In this document: in pieces, positions 52,897 through 61,701 of the stretch
How positions within the stretch are numbered: the first letter of the stretch is position 1
Layout: every line of letters begins with the position of its first letter
Source of the DNA: Chitinophaga sp. YR627
GTDB lineage: Bacteria; Bacteroidota; Bacteroidia; Chitinophagales; Chitinophagaceae
Assembly (NCBI RefSeq): GCF_900114995.1
Contig: NZ_FOUX01000005.1
Span: 682,001-746,000, forward strand
Direction of reading: 5' to 3'
DNA: 64,000 bases
The notes under the pieces: generated by a model
What the model saw: the letters and a program-made list of their open reading frames with translations, nothing else
The model's database searches: none
Told to the model about the DNA's origin: nothing
Made by a program: the position numbers and the translations under genes

Positions 52897-55026
52897 ATGC
52901 AGCACTTAGCAAAATGCGGGCTTCTCCTTGCCGGACTATTTCTGGGAGGTATCTTCACTGCCAGGGCGCAGGAAGCAGAACCTTCGCAGAAAGACACCAC
53001 ACAGGTTATTCACATCATTCAGTCTGATAAACTGAATGTGCTCACAAAAGACAGCTTACAGCTGAACAGATTTATCGGTAATGCCATTTTCCGTCAGGGC
53101 AATACTTTATTTTATTGTGACAGTGCATTGATCAACAGGGCAGCCAACGTACTGGATGCCTATGGTCATATACATATTAACCAGGCCGATAGTATTCATA
53201 TCTATGGTGAATACCTTCACTATGAAGGAAATACCCGCCTGGCCACCCTGCGTGATAACGCCCGGCTCACCGATGGGAAGGTCACCCTCTCCGGTCCGGA
53301 ACTCCTCTATGACATGAATGCCCGTATCGGTACTTATGTAAAAGGAGGAAAACTGGTCAACGGCAAAAGTGTACTCACCAGCCAGGAAGGTTATTATTAC
53401 GCGGATACCAAAGACGTCTACTTCAATTACAACGTATTACTGGTCGATCCGCAATACACCCTCACCACCGATACTTTATTATATAACACCGGCACTAAAA
53501 TAGCCACGATCCTCGCGCCTACTACCATCAATGATGGTAAAAGCGTCATGTATACGACTTCCGGTGAATACAATACCGAAACCGGCGAAGGTAATTTCGA
53601 CAGCCGCCCGACCATCGAGGATAGCACGGCGACCATTACCGCCGACAGGATCACGATGGATAAACGGACCGGTCTGGCCTACGCTGTAGGGAACATGGTC
53701 TACCGCGATACCGCGCAGAAAATGACCCTGCTCTCCAACTATGGCACCGTTAATCAGATCGAGAAAACCGTACTGGCCACCCAGCACCCGCTGATGATCC
53801 TGGAAAGGGAAAAAGATACCCTGTTCCTCGCCGCAGATAGCCTCTACTCCGGTATCGTAAAGAAAGATACCGCTGCACCTGCGGTGAAAGTAGCTGCTGA
53901 TACCGTAAAACCCGTAACCCGTGGCCGCCGCTCCCTGCCAGTGCAGAAAGTGAGTCCGCCAGTCGTCCCGGACACGGTCAAAACAGCACTGCCAGATTCA
54001 ATACCAGACATTCCATCCGATACTTCCGCATTCGCCAAAAGACTGCAGAACGCTATAAATCCGGACAGTACCAAAGGGAAACCAGTCATGGTCGCGCCAC
54101 CAGGACCTGATACCATCCCGAAACTACCAAACGCACTGGCGAAACTGATCGACAGTACCAAAGCGCTCAAACCGGATAGTATCGTATTATCAAAAGACTC
54201 AGTTCTGCTGGCCTTCAAAGAAAAAGCAGCCGCACTGGCAAACGATACCAGCAAACTGCCTCACCCGGCAGGCATCGTACTGGCAAAAGATTCGCTCGGC
54301 ATCCTGAAAGCAAAAGCCTTGTCGCTGCCAACTGATACCAGCGGTATGGCCAAAGCCCTGACACTGCCTGCCGATACCAGCGCACAGAAACAGGATACTA
54401 CCGAAATCAGGTTTATCCGTGCATGGCACAATGTGCGTATCTATTCTGACTCTCTCCAGGGTGTTGCAGATAGCCTGTACTACTCCGGCAAAGATTCCAT
54501 CTTCCGCTTCTACAGAAACCCGGTATTATGGGCCAATGAAACACAGTTGAGCGGAGATACCATCTTTATGTATACCAAAAACCAGAAAGCAGACAAACTG
54601 CTGCTGGATCAAAACGGACTGCTCGTAAAAGAAGCAGGACGAAATATGTACAACCAGATCAAGGGTAACCAGATCACCGGCTACTTTACCGGACAGGCCA
54701 TTGACTGGATGCACGTCGACGGTAACGCCGAAAGTATCTACTACGTCCAGGACGATGACAGTGCATATGTGAGTGTGAACAGGACCCTGAGTGGTGTGAT
54801 CAATATTTATTTCAGAGAAGGACAACTGCATACTATTTCATTTATCAAAGATCCGGAGGGAACAATGTATCCGTTCGGACAGCGCCCGATGGACCAGATG
54901 AAACTGGAAAACTTCCACTGGGATATCAAACGCAGACCGAAGAGTAAGTATGAACTGTTTGGTACTGCCGGAGAAGTTAAGAAGAAGGAAGAGGAGGCGC
55001 CTAAAAAAGAGGAAGACGAGTTTTGA
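52897..55026 (+). CDS. OstA/LptA-like envelope protein
   Basis: A 709-residue exported protein (signal LFLGGIFTARAQEA) with OstA-type repeats (IQSDKLNVLTKDSLQL; FIGNAIFRQGNTLFYCDSAL), likely part of LPS transport across the periplasm. A second OstA-like region follows residue 500 (IRAWHNVRIYSDSLQGVADS). Between them lies a 160-residue Pro/Asp/Thr/Ser-rich linker with repeated LPxDTS units, and the C-terminus is a Lys/Glu run. ATG 52897 was chosen over TTG 52891. It lies 8 bp after the MCE gene. Confidence 0.85.
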   Translation: MQHLAKCGLLLAGLFLGGIFTARAQEAEPSQKDTTQVIHIIQSDKLNVLTKDSLQLNRFIGNAIFRQGNTLFYCDSALINRAANVLDAYGHIHINQADSIHIYGEYLHYEGNTRLATLRDNARLTDGKVTLSGPELLYDMNARIGTYVKGGKLVNGKSVLTSQEGYYYADTKDVYFNYNVLLVDPQYTLTTDTLLYNTGTKIATILAPTTINDGKSVMYTTSGEYNTETGEGNFDSRPTIEDSTATITADRITMDKRTGLAYAVGNMVYRDTAQKMTLLSNYGTVNQIEKTVLATQHPLMILEREKDTLFLAADSLYSGIVKKDTAAPAVKVAADTVKPVTRGRRSLPVQKVSPPVVPDTVKTALPDSIPDIPSDTSAFAKRLQNAINPDSTKGKPVMVAPPGPDTIPKLPNALAKLIDSTKALKPDSIVLSKDSVLLAFKEKAAALANDTSKLPHPAGIVLAKDSLGILKAKALSLPTDTSGMAKALTLPADTSAQKQDTTEIRFIRAWHNVRIYSDSLQGVADSLYYSGKDSIFRFYRNPVLWANETQLSGDTIFMYTKNQKADKLLLDQNGLLVKEAGRNMYNQIKGNQITGYFTGQAIDWMHVDGNAESIYYVQDDDSAYVSVNRTLSGVINIYFREGQLHTISFIKDPEGTMYPFGQRPMDQMKLENFHWDIKRRPKSKYELFGTAGEVKKKEEEAPKKEEDEF

Positions 55027-56162
55027 TAAGAAAACTATTATCACCGATCTACCAGTTCTTACAGGATAGCCGTGCAGTAGGTATCATTTTGATCATCTGC
55101 ACGGCTTTATCTTTAATACTGGCTAATTCAGCATGGCAGCAAGCCTATCTTGCCTGCTGGGACACGGTTGTACATATACCTGTACCAGCCCTGCACCTGC
55201 CGCATACCGTCTTACACTGGATCAACGACGGATTGATGGTGCCCTTCTTTTTCCTGGTCGGTATGGAAATTAAAAGGGAGGTCACTATCGGTGAATTATC
55301 CTCCATCGGCCAGTCCTTACTGCCCGTATTCGCCGCCCTGGGAGGTATGATCTGCCCCGCGCTGATCTTCTCCCTGTTCAACGGACATACCCCCTACACC
55401 AATGGCTGGGGCATTCCGATGGCTACTGATATCGCCTTTTCACTCGGTATTCTTTCTTTGCTGGGGAACAGGGTCCCACTCTCCTTAAAGATCTTCCTCA
55501 CCGCCCTGGCCATCATCGATGACCTGGGTGCTATTATCACCATCGCCATCTTTTATACAGCTGGTTTACAGTTGGGTTATCTGCTGGCTGCTGCGGCTAT
55601 ATTGATCCTGCTCATTATCCTGAACAGGACTAAAGTACGCCCCTTATGGTGCTACTTTATCCCTGGTATACTCTTATGGTATTGTATCTATAATTCAGGC
55701 ATTCACGCGACGATCGCCGGTGTATTGCTGGCGACCTGTATTCCGCTACCAAAGATTTCCCGTCTGATACATCAGCTGCATGATCCGGTGAACTTTGTCA
55801 TTATGCCCATCTTTGCCCTCTCAAATACGGCTATTATTTTTCCGGCGGATATCTGGCAATCCCTCAATACCAGCATCAGTTATGGGATACTGGCCGGGTT
55901 GATAATCGGGAAACCATTAGGGATTTGCCTGTTTTCATTCGTGGCTACCCGTCTGCGACTGGCCACACTGCCCGATGGCGCACACTGGGGTCAGATGCTC
56001 GGTATAGGCATGATCGCGGGGATCGGATTTACCATGTCTATATTTATTGCGACCCTGGCTTATACGGCAGCCGATTGGCAGATCACCTCTAAAATAGCCA
56101 TCATAGCGGCTTCCCTCTTATCGGGATTGATCGGTTATATCTTTCTCAAACGGGCGGTGTAA
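55023..56162 (+). CDS. nhaA: NhaA-family Na+/H+ antiporter
   Basis: Inner-membrane antiporter of 379 residues that exchanges sodium for protons. Many membrane helices; key motifs are NDGLMVPFFFLVGMEIKREV and the ion-binding Asp pair in ALAIIDDLGAIITIAIFY. The start is TTG 55023, overlapping the OstA-like stop by 4 nt (TTGA); no closer ATG keeps the usual N-terminus (SRAVGIILIICTALSLILAN). Position at the end of an envelope operon is unusual for a pH/sodium gene but not exceptional. Confidence 0.93.
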   Translation: MIRKLLSPIYQFLQDSRAVGIILIICTALSLILANSAWQQAYLACWDTVVHIPVPALHLPHTVLHWINDGLMVPFFFLVGMEIKREVTIGELSSIGQSLLPVFAALGGMICPALIFSLFNGHTPYTNGWGIPMATDIAFSLGILSLLGNRVPLSLKIFLTALAIIDDLGAIITIAIFYTAGLQLGYLLAAAAILILLIILNRTKVRPLWCYFIPGILLWYCIYNSGIHATIAGVLLATCIPLPKISRLIHQLHDPVNFVIMPIFALSNTAIIFPADIWQSLNTSISYGILAGLIIGKPLGICLFSFVATRLRLATLPDGAHWGQMLGIGMIAGIGFTMSIFIATLAYTAADWQITSKIAIIAASLLSGLIGYIFLKRAV

Positions 56163-56232
56163 CCTTAATTTACTATAGCAAAAATAATAATCTGTATCTT
56201 GGCACCGTTATTGCAAAGCAATGCAATAATTT

Positions 56233-56688
56233 ATGAAGCGTCTGTTCATAACCCTGCTACTTGGAGTGTGTATTCAAACAGTGAATGCACAAACAAAAGG
56301 TAATCCGCAATTAGGATTACGTCTTGGCCTGCCATTCGGCGCTACCGCACGTTATTATTTTAGCGATGCCAATGCCGTCGAAGGTATAGCCGGCGTTTAT
56401 TCCGGGACTTTTACTGTGACCGGTCTCTATGAACGCCATTTCGATCTCTCGCCGCAAACGACGGCAGGACTGGGATGGTTTATCGGAGGTGGTGCACATC
56501 TGGGCTCCCGCAAAACGGATGGGAATATGAAATTTATAGCAGGCGTGGATGGCATAGGAGGCATGGATTACACCTTCCCTTCGCTGCCGTTGAACCTGAG
56601 TCTTGACTGGAAACCGGCTATTCACTTCAACACCTCTTCCGATCTCACGGATTTTGCGTTATCCGTACGATATACCTTCGGAAGGTAA
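56233..56688 (+). CDS. Small outer-membrane barrel-like protein (paralogue 1)
   Basis: A 151-residue exported protein (signal CIQTVNAQTKG). Alternating hydrophobic strands (LGLRLGLPFGATARYYFSD; FALSVRYTFGR at the end, with the usual C-terminal aromatic pattern) suggest a small beta-barrel. It resembles the next gene in TGLYERHF, GGGAHLG and VDGIGGMDY, so the two are probably a duplicated pair. Function unknown. Confidence 0.75.
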   Translation: MKRLFITLLLGVCIQTVNAQTKGNPQLGLRLGLPFGATARYYFSDANAVEGIAGVYSGTFTVTGLYERHFDLSPQTTAGLGWFIGGGAHLGSRKTDGNMKFIAGVDGIGGMDYTFPSLPLNLSLDWKPAIHFNTSSDLTDFALSVRYTFGR

Positions 56689-56732
56689 GAGAGGAAAAAC
56701 CTGATTAAGCATTCTTTTAAACAGTTATAATT

Positions 56733-57257
56733 ATGAAACAAATTGTGTTACTATTTGGCTTGATCACATTGATGGCAGTGACAGCAAATGCACAAAAGAG
56801 ACGCAGCAGCTCCGGAGATTTTGGCTACGACAACGCAGTGGGCTTAAGAGTTAACCCATGGCTGGTAGGTGGAACCATTAAACACTTCTTCACTGGTCCT
56901 CACGCCATTGAAGGTCTGGTAACTACCAACGTAAGCAACAGAAGGAACGTAACCTTCACCGGTCTGTATGAATACCATATCGCCCCATTCCCTAAACCAG
57001 AATTTCACCTGTACTTTGGTGGTGGTGCGCACGTAGGTGTTTACGATCGCCGCGATTACGACTATGACAATTACTGGAGACATGGCGACGGTACTTATGT
57101 AAGCGCTGGTCTGGACGGTATCGTAGGTCTGGAATACAAATTCAAAAACATTCCGCTGGTGGTGAGTGCTGACCTGAAACCATATTTCAACTTCAACGGT
57201 GGTACTCACTTCGTAGGAGAAGAGATCGGTGGTGCATCAGTTAGATACACTTTCTAA
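56733..57257 (+). CDS. Small outer-membrane barrel-like protein (paralogue 2)
   Basis: A 174-residue exported protein (signal LMAVTANAQKRR) with the same plan as its upstream neighbour: FTGLYEYHIAP, FGGGAHVGVYDRR, GLDGIVGLEYKFKNIPLVV and a C-terminal GGASVRYTF. It differs by a longer charged loop (RDYDYDNYWRHGDGTY). A strong terminator follows, so the two small genes may form one unit. Function unknown. Confidence 0.78.
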   Translation: MKQIVLLFGLITLMAVTANAQKRRSSSGDFGYDNAVGLRVNPWLVGGTIKHFFTGPHAIEGLVTTNVSNRRNVTFTGLYEYHIAPFPKPEFHLYFGGGAHVGVYDRRDYDYDNYWRHGDGTYVSAGLDGIVGLEYKFKNIPLVVSADLKPYFNFNGGTHFVGEEIGGASVRYTF

Positions 57258-57285
57258 TCGCTCACTTTACAGTACCAATATCAGG

Positions 57286-57321
57286 CGACCATACCGCAGT
57301 GCGGTGTGGTCGTTTTTTTTT
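57286..57321 (+). terminator. Intrinsic terminator
   Basis: CGACCATACCGCA pairs with TGCGGTGTGGTCG (one T-G pair) and is followed by nine T, downstream of the barrel-protein pair. Confidence 0.92.
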
Positions 57322-57324
57322 GCT

Positions 57325-57334
57325 TATATTTATA
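57325..57334 (+). promoter_or_regulatory. TATATTTATA box upstream of the NAD(P)HX repair gene
   Basis: Identical decamer to those at 46120 and 58966; it ends 28 nt before ATG 57363. Confidence 0.35.
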
Positions 57335-57362
57335 AGCTATGCCTTACGGCAGATAATAACCC

Positions 57363-58907
57363 ATGAAAATATTCACAGCACAACAGATTCGCGAAGCAGA
57401 TGCTTACACGATCCGGCAAACCCCCATCAGCAGCCTGGATCTCATGGAAAAAGCGGCCATCGCCTGCACTGCCTGGATCTGCCGGCATTACAGCGAGTAT
57501 ACCCCTGTGTATGTCTTCTGCGGACTGGGCAACAACGGTGGCGACGGTCTCGCTATCACCCGCCTGCTCCGCAACCGTGGTTATGACGCACATGCTTACA
57601 TACTGCATCACAGTTCCAAAGCCTCTGCCGATCATACGGCCAACCGGAATGCGTTACAACAGCAATATCCGCCGGCTATACATGATATTCCCGAGAATGG
57701 CCTGCTGCCCCAGCCAGATGCGAACGCCCTTATCGTAGACGCTATACTGGGTACAGGATTGAGTCGTCCGGTCGAAGGCTGGACCGCCACCGTGATCGGA
57801 CAGATCAATGACCTGAAGGCAGCGCATGAAGTAGTCGCTATAGACATTCCTTCCGGTTTGCAGGCAGATGCTTCTTCACTCCACACCACCGTTATCCGGG
57901 CAGATCATACACTTAGCTTTGAATTCTATAAACTGGCCTTCCTCCTGCCGGAAAACGCAACATTTGTAGGAGAGACCTGCATTCTTCCAATAGATCTTTC
58001 ACCCGATTATATTGCGCAGACGCCCTCCCGTTTCCATATTACGGATGGATTTCAGATAAAGAATATCTACCGTCCCCGGAAACCCTTCTCCCATAAAGGC
58101 ACATTCGGTCATGCCCTGCTGATCGCAGGCAGCGAAGGGAAAATGGGCGCCGCCGTGCTTAGCGCTAAAGCCTGTCTCCGTACAGGCGTAGGACTGCTCT
58201 CCTGTCACGTACCCAGATGTGGATATGATATCATACAAATATCCGCCCCCGGCGCCATGTGTTTTACTGACGAACAGAAAGACCATAGCTCCAGCTTCCA
58301 CACGCATTTACCTGATGCAGAAGCCGCCGCTAAATATAAAACAATAGGTATCGGCCCCGGACTCGGCACAGCCGCAGGTACCTGCTGGGCCTTCGAAAAA
58401 CTACTGGAGCACTTTCATCAGCCAATGGTCATCGATGCCGACGCATTGAATATATTAGGATCCTCCCCCGCAATGCTGGATAAAGTACCCGCAGGATCAC
58501 TTTTGACGCCACATCCGAAGGAATTTGAAAGGCTGTTCGGTAAAACGGCCAATGATGTGGAACGACTTGAAGTACTCTCAGAAAATGCCGTTAAAAGAAA
58601 ACTGAACATCCTACTGAAAGGCCGTTACACAGCCATGGCATTTCCGGATGGCTCCATCTGGTTCAATACCACCGGTAATCCTGGTATGGCTACCGGCGGC
58701 AGCGGTGATGTACTCACCGGAATACTCACCTCCCTGCTGGCGCAGGGCTATACACCCAGGGATGCGATGCTCATGGGCGTCTGGCTGCACGGACTCTCCG
58801 GCGACCACGCCGCAGCAGCACATTCAGAAGAAGCCATGATAGCGGAAGATATTGTTGAGTTCCTTGGAAAGAGCTTCCTGGAGCTGCGCAGACAGCTGTC
58901 CTGTTAA
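57363..58907 (+). CDS. nnr: Bifunctional NAD(P)HX epimerase/dehydratase
   Basis: Metabolite-repair enzyme of 514 residues that restores NAD(P)H from its hydrated forms. The N-terminal YjeF_N epimerase domain (about 1-210) shows MKIFTAQQIREADAYTI, FCGLGNNGGDGLAITRLL and VDAILGTGLSRPV. The C-terminal kinase-like dehydratase domain shows GTFGHALLIAGSEGKMGAAV, MVIDADALNILGSSP, LTPHPKEFERLFGKTANDVE and NPGMATGGSGDVLTGILTSL. Cytoplasmic; the length is standard for the fused form. Confidence 0.95.
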   Translation: MKIFTAQQIREADAYTIRQTPISSLDLMEKAAIACTAWICRHYSEYTPVYVFCGLGNNGGDGLAITRLLRNRGYDAHAYILHHSSKASADHTANRNALQQQYPPAIHDIPENGLLPQPDANALIVDAILGTGLSRPVEGWTATVIGQINDLKAAHEVVAIDIPSGLQADASSLHTTVIRADHTLSFEFYKLAFLLPENATFVGETCILPIDLSPDYIAQTPSRFHITDGFQIKNIYRPRKPFSHKGTFGHALLIAGSEGKMGAAVLSAKACLRTGVGLLSCHVPRCGYDIIQISAPGAMCFTDEQKDHSSSFHTHLPDAEAAAKYKTIGIGPGLGTAAGTCWAFEKLLEHFHQPMVIDADALNILGSSPAMLDKVPAGSLLTPHPKEFERLFGKTANDVERLEVLSENAVKRKLNILLKGRYTAMAFPDGSIWFNTTGNPGMATGGSGDVLTGILTSLLAQGYTPRDAMLMGVWLHGLSGDHAAAAHSEEAMIAEDIVEFLGKSFLELRRQLSC

Positions 58908-58965
58908 CCCCTTTTTTGCCCTTTTTCCGGCGCCAAAACCCCATGATAAATACTCGATAAAAGGT

Positions 58966-58975
58966 TATATTTATA
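58966..58975 (+). promoter_or_regulatory. TATATTTATA box upstream of the pyrophosphatase gene
   Basis: Third copy of the decamer; it ends 21 nt before ATG 58997. Confidence 0.35.
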
Positions 58976-58996
58976 GGAATTGTTAAAATCACGTAT

Positions 58997-61270
58997 ATGA
59001 ATATCGTTTACCTCGTTCCATGTTTTGGATTACTAGCCTTGTTATTTACTGCTATCCGAAGTGCCTGGGTATCCCGCCAGGACGCCGGCAATGAAAAAAT
59101 GAAAGAAATCGCCCAGCACATTGCAGAAGGAGCGATGGCATTTTTGAAAGCTGAATACAAGATCCTTACTTACTTTGTAATTATTGCCGCTCTCCTCCTC
59201 GGTTATATGGGCGCCACAAACCACAATTCTGACTGGATTATCTCCATTGCCTTTGTTATCGGCGCCGTATTCTCTGCTACCGCAGGTTTCATTGGAATGA
59301 AGATAGCAACCAAGGCAAACGTACGCACTGCACAGGCAGCACGTACCAGTCTGTCCAATGCACTGAAAGTATCCTTTACAGGAGGTTCGGTGATGGGAAT
59401 GGGCGTAGCCGGTCTGGCCGTGTTAGGTCTCGGCGGACTCTTTATTCTCCTCAGAGCATATTTCGGCGCAAGCGCCAATTCAGAAGAAATGATCAAAACC
59501 ATTGAAGTACTGACGGGCTTCTCGCTGGGTGCGGAAAGTATCGCCCTGTTTGCACGCGTAGGTGGTGGTATCTATACAAAAGCAGCCGACGTAGGCGCTG
59601 ACCTCGTAGGTAAAGTGGAAGCAGGCATCCCGGAGGATGATCCGCGCAACCCTGCTACCATTGCCGATAACGTTGGCGATAACGTGGGTGACGTAGCCGG
59701 TATGGGCGCTGACCTTTTCGGGTCTTATGTAGCCACCGTGCTCGCTACCATGGTATTAGGCAGTGAAGTAACCTCCCACGATAATTTCGGCGGTGTTGCT
59801 CCTATCATCTTACCGATGCTGATCGCCGGTATTGGTATCGTATTCTCCATTATAGCCACCTTCTTTGTCAGAATATCAGAAAGTGCAGCACTGAATACCA
59901 GCGTGGTACAAAAAGCGCTGAATATGGGTAACTGGGGCTCTATTGTGCTTTCAGCGATCGCCAGTGCAGCACTCGTATATTATATCCTTCCTGCTGAAGC
60001 CATCTACCTGAAACGTGATTACGTGGAAGATGGTACCGGCGCCCTGAGGGAAAACGTAAAAGCGATCACACAAAACGGTGTTGTAGGCGCCATCTTCGTG
60101 GGTCTGGCAGTAGGTACCCTGATGAGTATCATCACGGAATATTATACCGCAATGGGCAAACGTCCGGTGCTGTCTATCATCCGTCAGTCTTCCACCGGTC
60201 ATGCGACGAACGTAATTGCTGGTCTGGCGGTTGGTATGGAATCCACCCTGCTGCCGATCATCGTACTCGCAGCCGGTATCTATGGTTCTTATGCCTGTGC
60301 AGGTCTCTATGGTGTTGCTATCGCAGCAGCCGGTATGATGGCGACTACGGCGATGCAGCTGGCCATTGACGCTTTCGGCCCTATTGCCGATAACGCAGGT
60401 GGTATCGCTGAAATGAGCGAACTGCCAAAAGAAGTACGTGAAAAAACAGACATCCTCGATGCAGTAGGTAACACCACTGCCGCTACCGGAAAAGGCTTTG
60501 CGATCGCTTCCGCAGCACTGACCGCACTGGCCCTCTTTGCCGCATTCGTAGGCGTGGCCCGCATCAGTGGTATCGATATTTATCATGCCGACGTACTGGC
60601 CGGCCTCTTTATCGGCGCCATGATCCCTTTCATCTTCTCCTCCCTCGCCATCCGCGCAGTAGGTGAAGCTGCTATGAGCATGGTAGAAGAAGTACGCCGT
60701 CAGTTCAAAGAAATTCCAGGTATCATGGAAGGTACGGGCAAACCTGAATACGATAAATGTGTGGCGATCTCCACCCAGGCATCCATTAAAAAGATGATGC
60801 TGCCAGGTAGTATCGCGATCCTCAGCCCTATCCTTGTTGGATTCATCTTCGGCCCCGAAGTATTGGGCGGCTTCCTCGCCGGTGCAACCGTAAGCGGTGT
60901 ACTGATGGGTATGTTCCAGAACAATGCCGGTGGCGCCTGGGATAACGCTAAAAAATCATTTGAAAAAGGCGTTGAGATCAAAGGAGAGATCTACTACAAA
61001 AAATCAGAACCACACAAAGCATCCGTTACCGGAGACACCGTAGGCGATCCGTTCAAAGATACCTCCGGTCCATCCATGAACATCCTGATCAAACTGATGT
61101 CCATTGTATCCCTGGTGATCGCTCCTACCCTCGCTGAGATCCATGGTAAAACAACTGTCGTTGCAGCAAAAAAAGCAACCCCCACCGAACAGGTAGCGCA
61201 CACACATACACAGGCACAGACAGAGACACAGGAAACCGCTAAAACACCCGTATTAGCGAACAACCAATAA
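58997..61270 (+). CDS. hppA: Membrane-bound ion-translocating pyrophosphatase
   Basis: Large inner-membrane pump of 757 residues that couples pyrophosphate hydrolysis to proton and/or sodium transport. Many membrane helices. The substrate motif DVGADLVGKVEAG (starting D198) and the second acidic cluster ADNVGDNVGDVAGMGADLFG are intact. GNTTAATGKGFAI (Ala near 495) is the potassium-dependent type; independent enzymes have Lys there. The last 30 residues are a polar tail (VAHTHTQAQTETQETAK). Ion specificity (H+ versus Na+) is not certain. Confidence 0.95.
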   Translation: MNIVYLVPCFGLLALLFTAIRSAWVSRQDAGNEKMKEIAQHIAEGAMAFLKAEYKILTYFVIIAALLLGYMGATNHNSDWIISIAFVIGAVFSATAGFIGMKIATKANVRTAQAARTSLSNALKVSFTGGSVMGMGVAGLAVLGLGGLFILLRAYFGASANSEEMIKTIEVLTGFSLGAESIALFARVGGGIYTKAADVGADLVGKVEAGIPEDDPRNPATIADNVGDNVGDVAGMGADLFGSYVATVLATMVLGSEVTSHDNFGGVAPIILPMLIAGIGIVFSIIATFFVRISESAALNTSVVQKALNMGNWGSIVLSAIASAALVYYILPAEAIYLKRDYVEDGTGALRENVKAITQNGVVGAIFVGLAVGTLMSIITEYYTAMGKRPVLSIIRQSSTGHATNVIAGLAVGMESTLLPIIVLAAGIYGSYACAGLYGVAIAAAGMMATTAMQLAIDAFGPIADNAGGIAEMSELPKEVREKTDILDAVGNTTAATGKGFAIASAALTALALFAAFVGVARISGIDIYHADVLAGLFIGAMIPFIFSSLAIRAVGEAAMSMVEEVRRQFKEIPGIMEGTGKPEYDKCVAISTQASIKKMMLPGSIAILSPILVGFIFGPEVLGGFLAGATVSGVLMGMFQNNAGGAWDNAKKSFEKGVEIKGEIYYKKSEPHKASVTGDTVGDPFKDTSGPSMNILIKLMSIVSLVIAPTLAEIHGKTTVVAAKKATPTEQVAHTHTQAQTETQETAKTPVLANNQ

Positions 61271-61336
61271 AACACAATAGTAATACAGCACAAACAACAG
61301 AAATAGGATAAACAAACCTATTTCCACCCATATAAG

Positions 61337-61370
61337 AATGGGGACCAGTACATTACCGGTCCCCATTTTT
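61337..61370 (+). terminator. Intrinsic terminator of the pyrophosphatase gene
   Basis: AATGGGGACC/GGTCCCCATT stem with an 11-nt loop and a T run, 67 bp past the stop. Confidence 0.88.
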
Positions 61371-61467
61371 AATTATATCCCCCAATAACCTCACAAACAA
61401 TATCACAAAACAGTATCACAATACCCACCACCACCTCATTCTCCTCTCATCAGGTGCTTACAGCGGA

Positions 61468-61603
61468 GGTTTCAGATGCCTGCGCGGACCTTAGCCCGTC
61501 CCCTGCATCCAGCTACCCTCCCCCAAAGCTCCCACCGCACAGCCTACCACCCACCGCCCCATCATCTTAAAAACGGGCGTCAGTCCGCCAGGTATCTGAA
61601 ACC
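61468..61603. ncRNA. Candidate structured RNA or MITE-like inverted repeat
   Basis: Outer arms GGTTTCAGATGCCTGCGCGG (61468-) and GGTTTCAGATACCTGGCGG (complement of the right end) pair nearly perfectly, and pairing continues through GGACC and GCCCGT. The approximately 60-90-nt core is C-rich on the plus strand and G-rich on the minus strand, with several GGG runs. Either a structured RNA or a small mobile repeat fits. No homology was checked. Confidence 0.45.
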
Positions 61604-61701
61604 ACAGCAGAAGCAGCCACACCCTCTTCACCCATAGTCACACAATAACCATCTTTCACTCATCCTTCATTAAAAAACGAAACACGAACGTAGGATAACT
61701 A

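Larger units (their letters stand above)
61271..61701. other. Gene-free region with a structured repeat
   Basis: A 431-bp stretch with no credible ORF. It holds the pyrophosphatase terminator, then a strongly C-rich plus strand, then the inverted repeat 61468-61603. No promoter box is obvious. Confidence 0.65.

Noticed and set aside
59951..60586. 211-codon minus-strand frame opposite hppA
   Set aside because: Overlaps invariant pyrophosphatase motifs; Cys/Gly/Arg-rich product typical of antisense frames.
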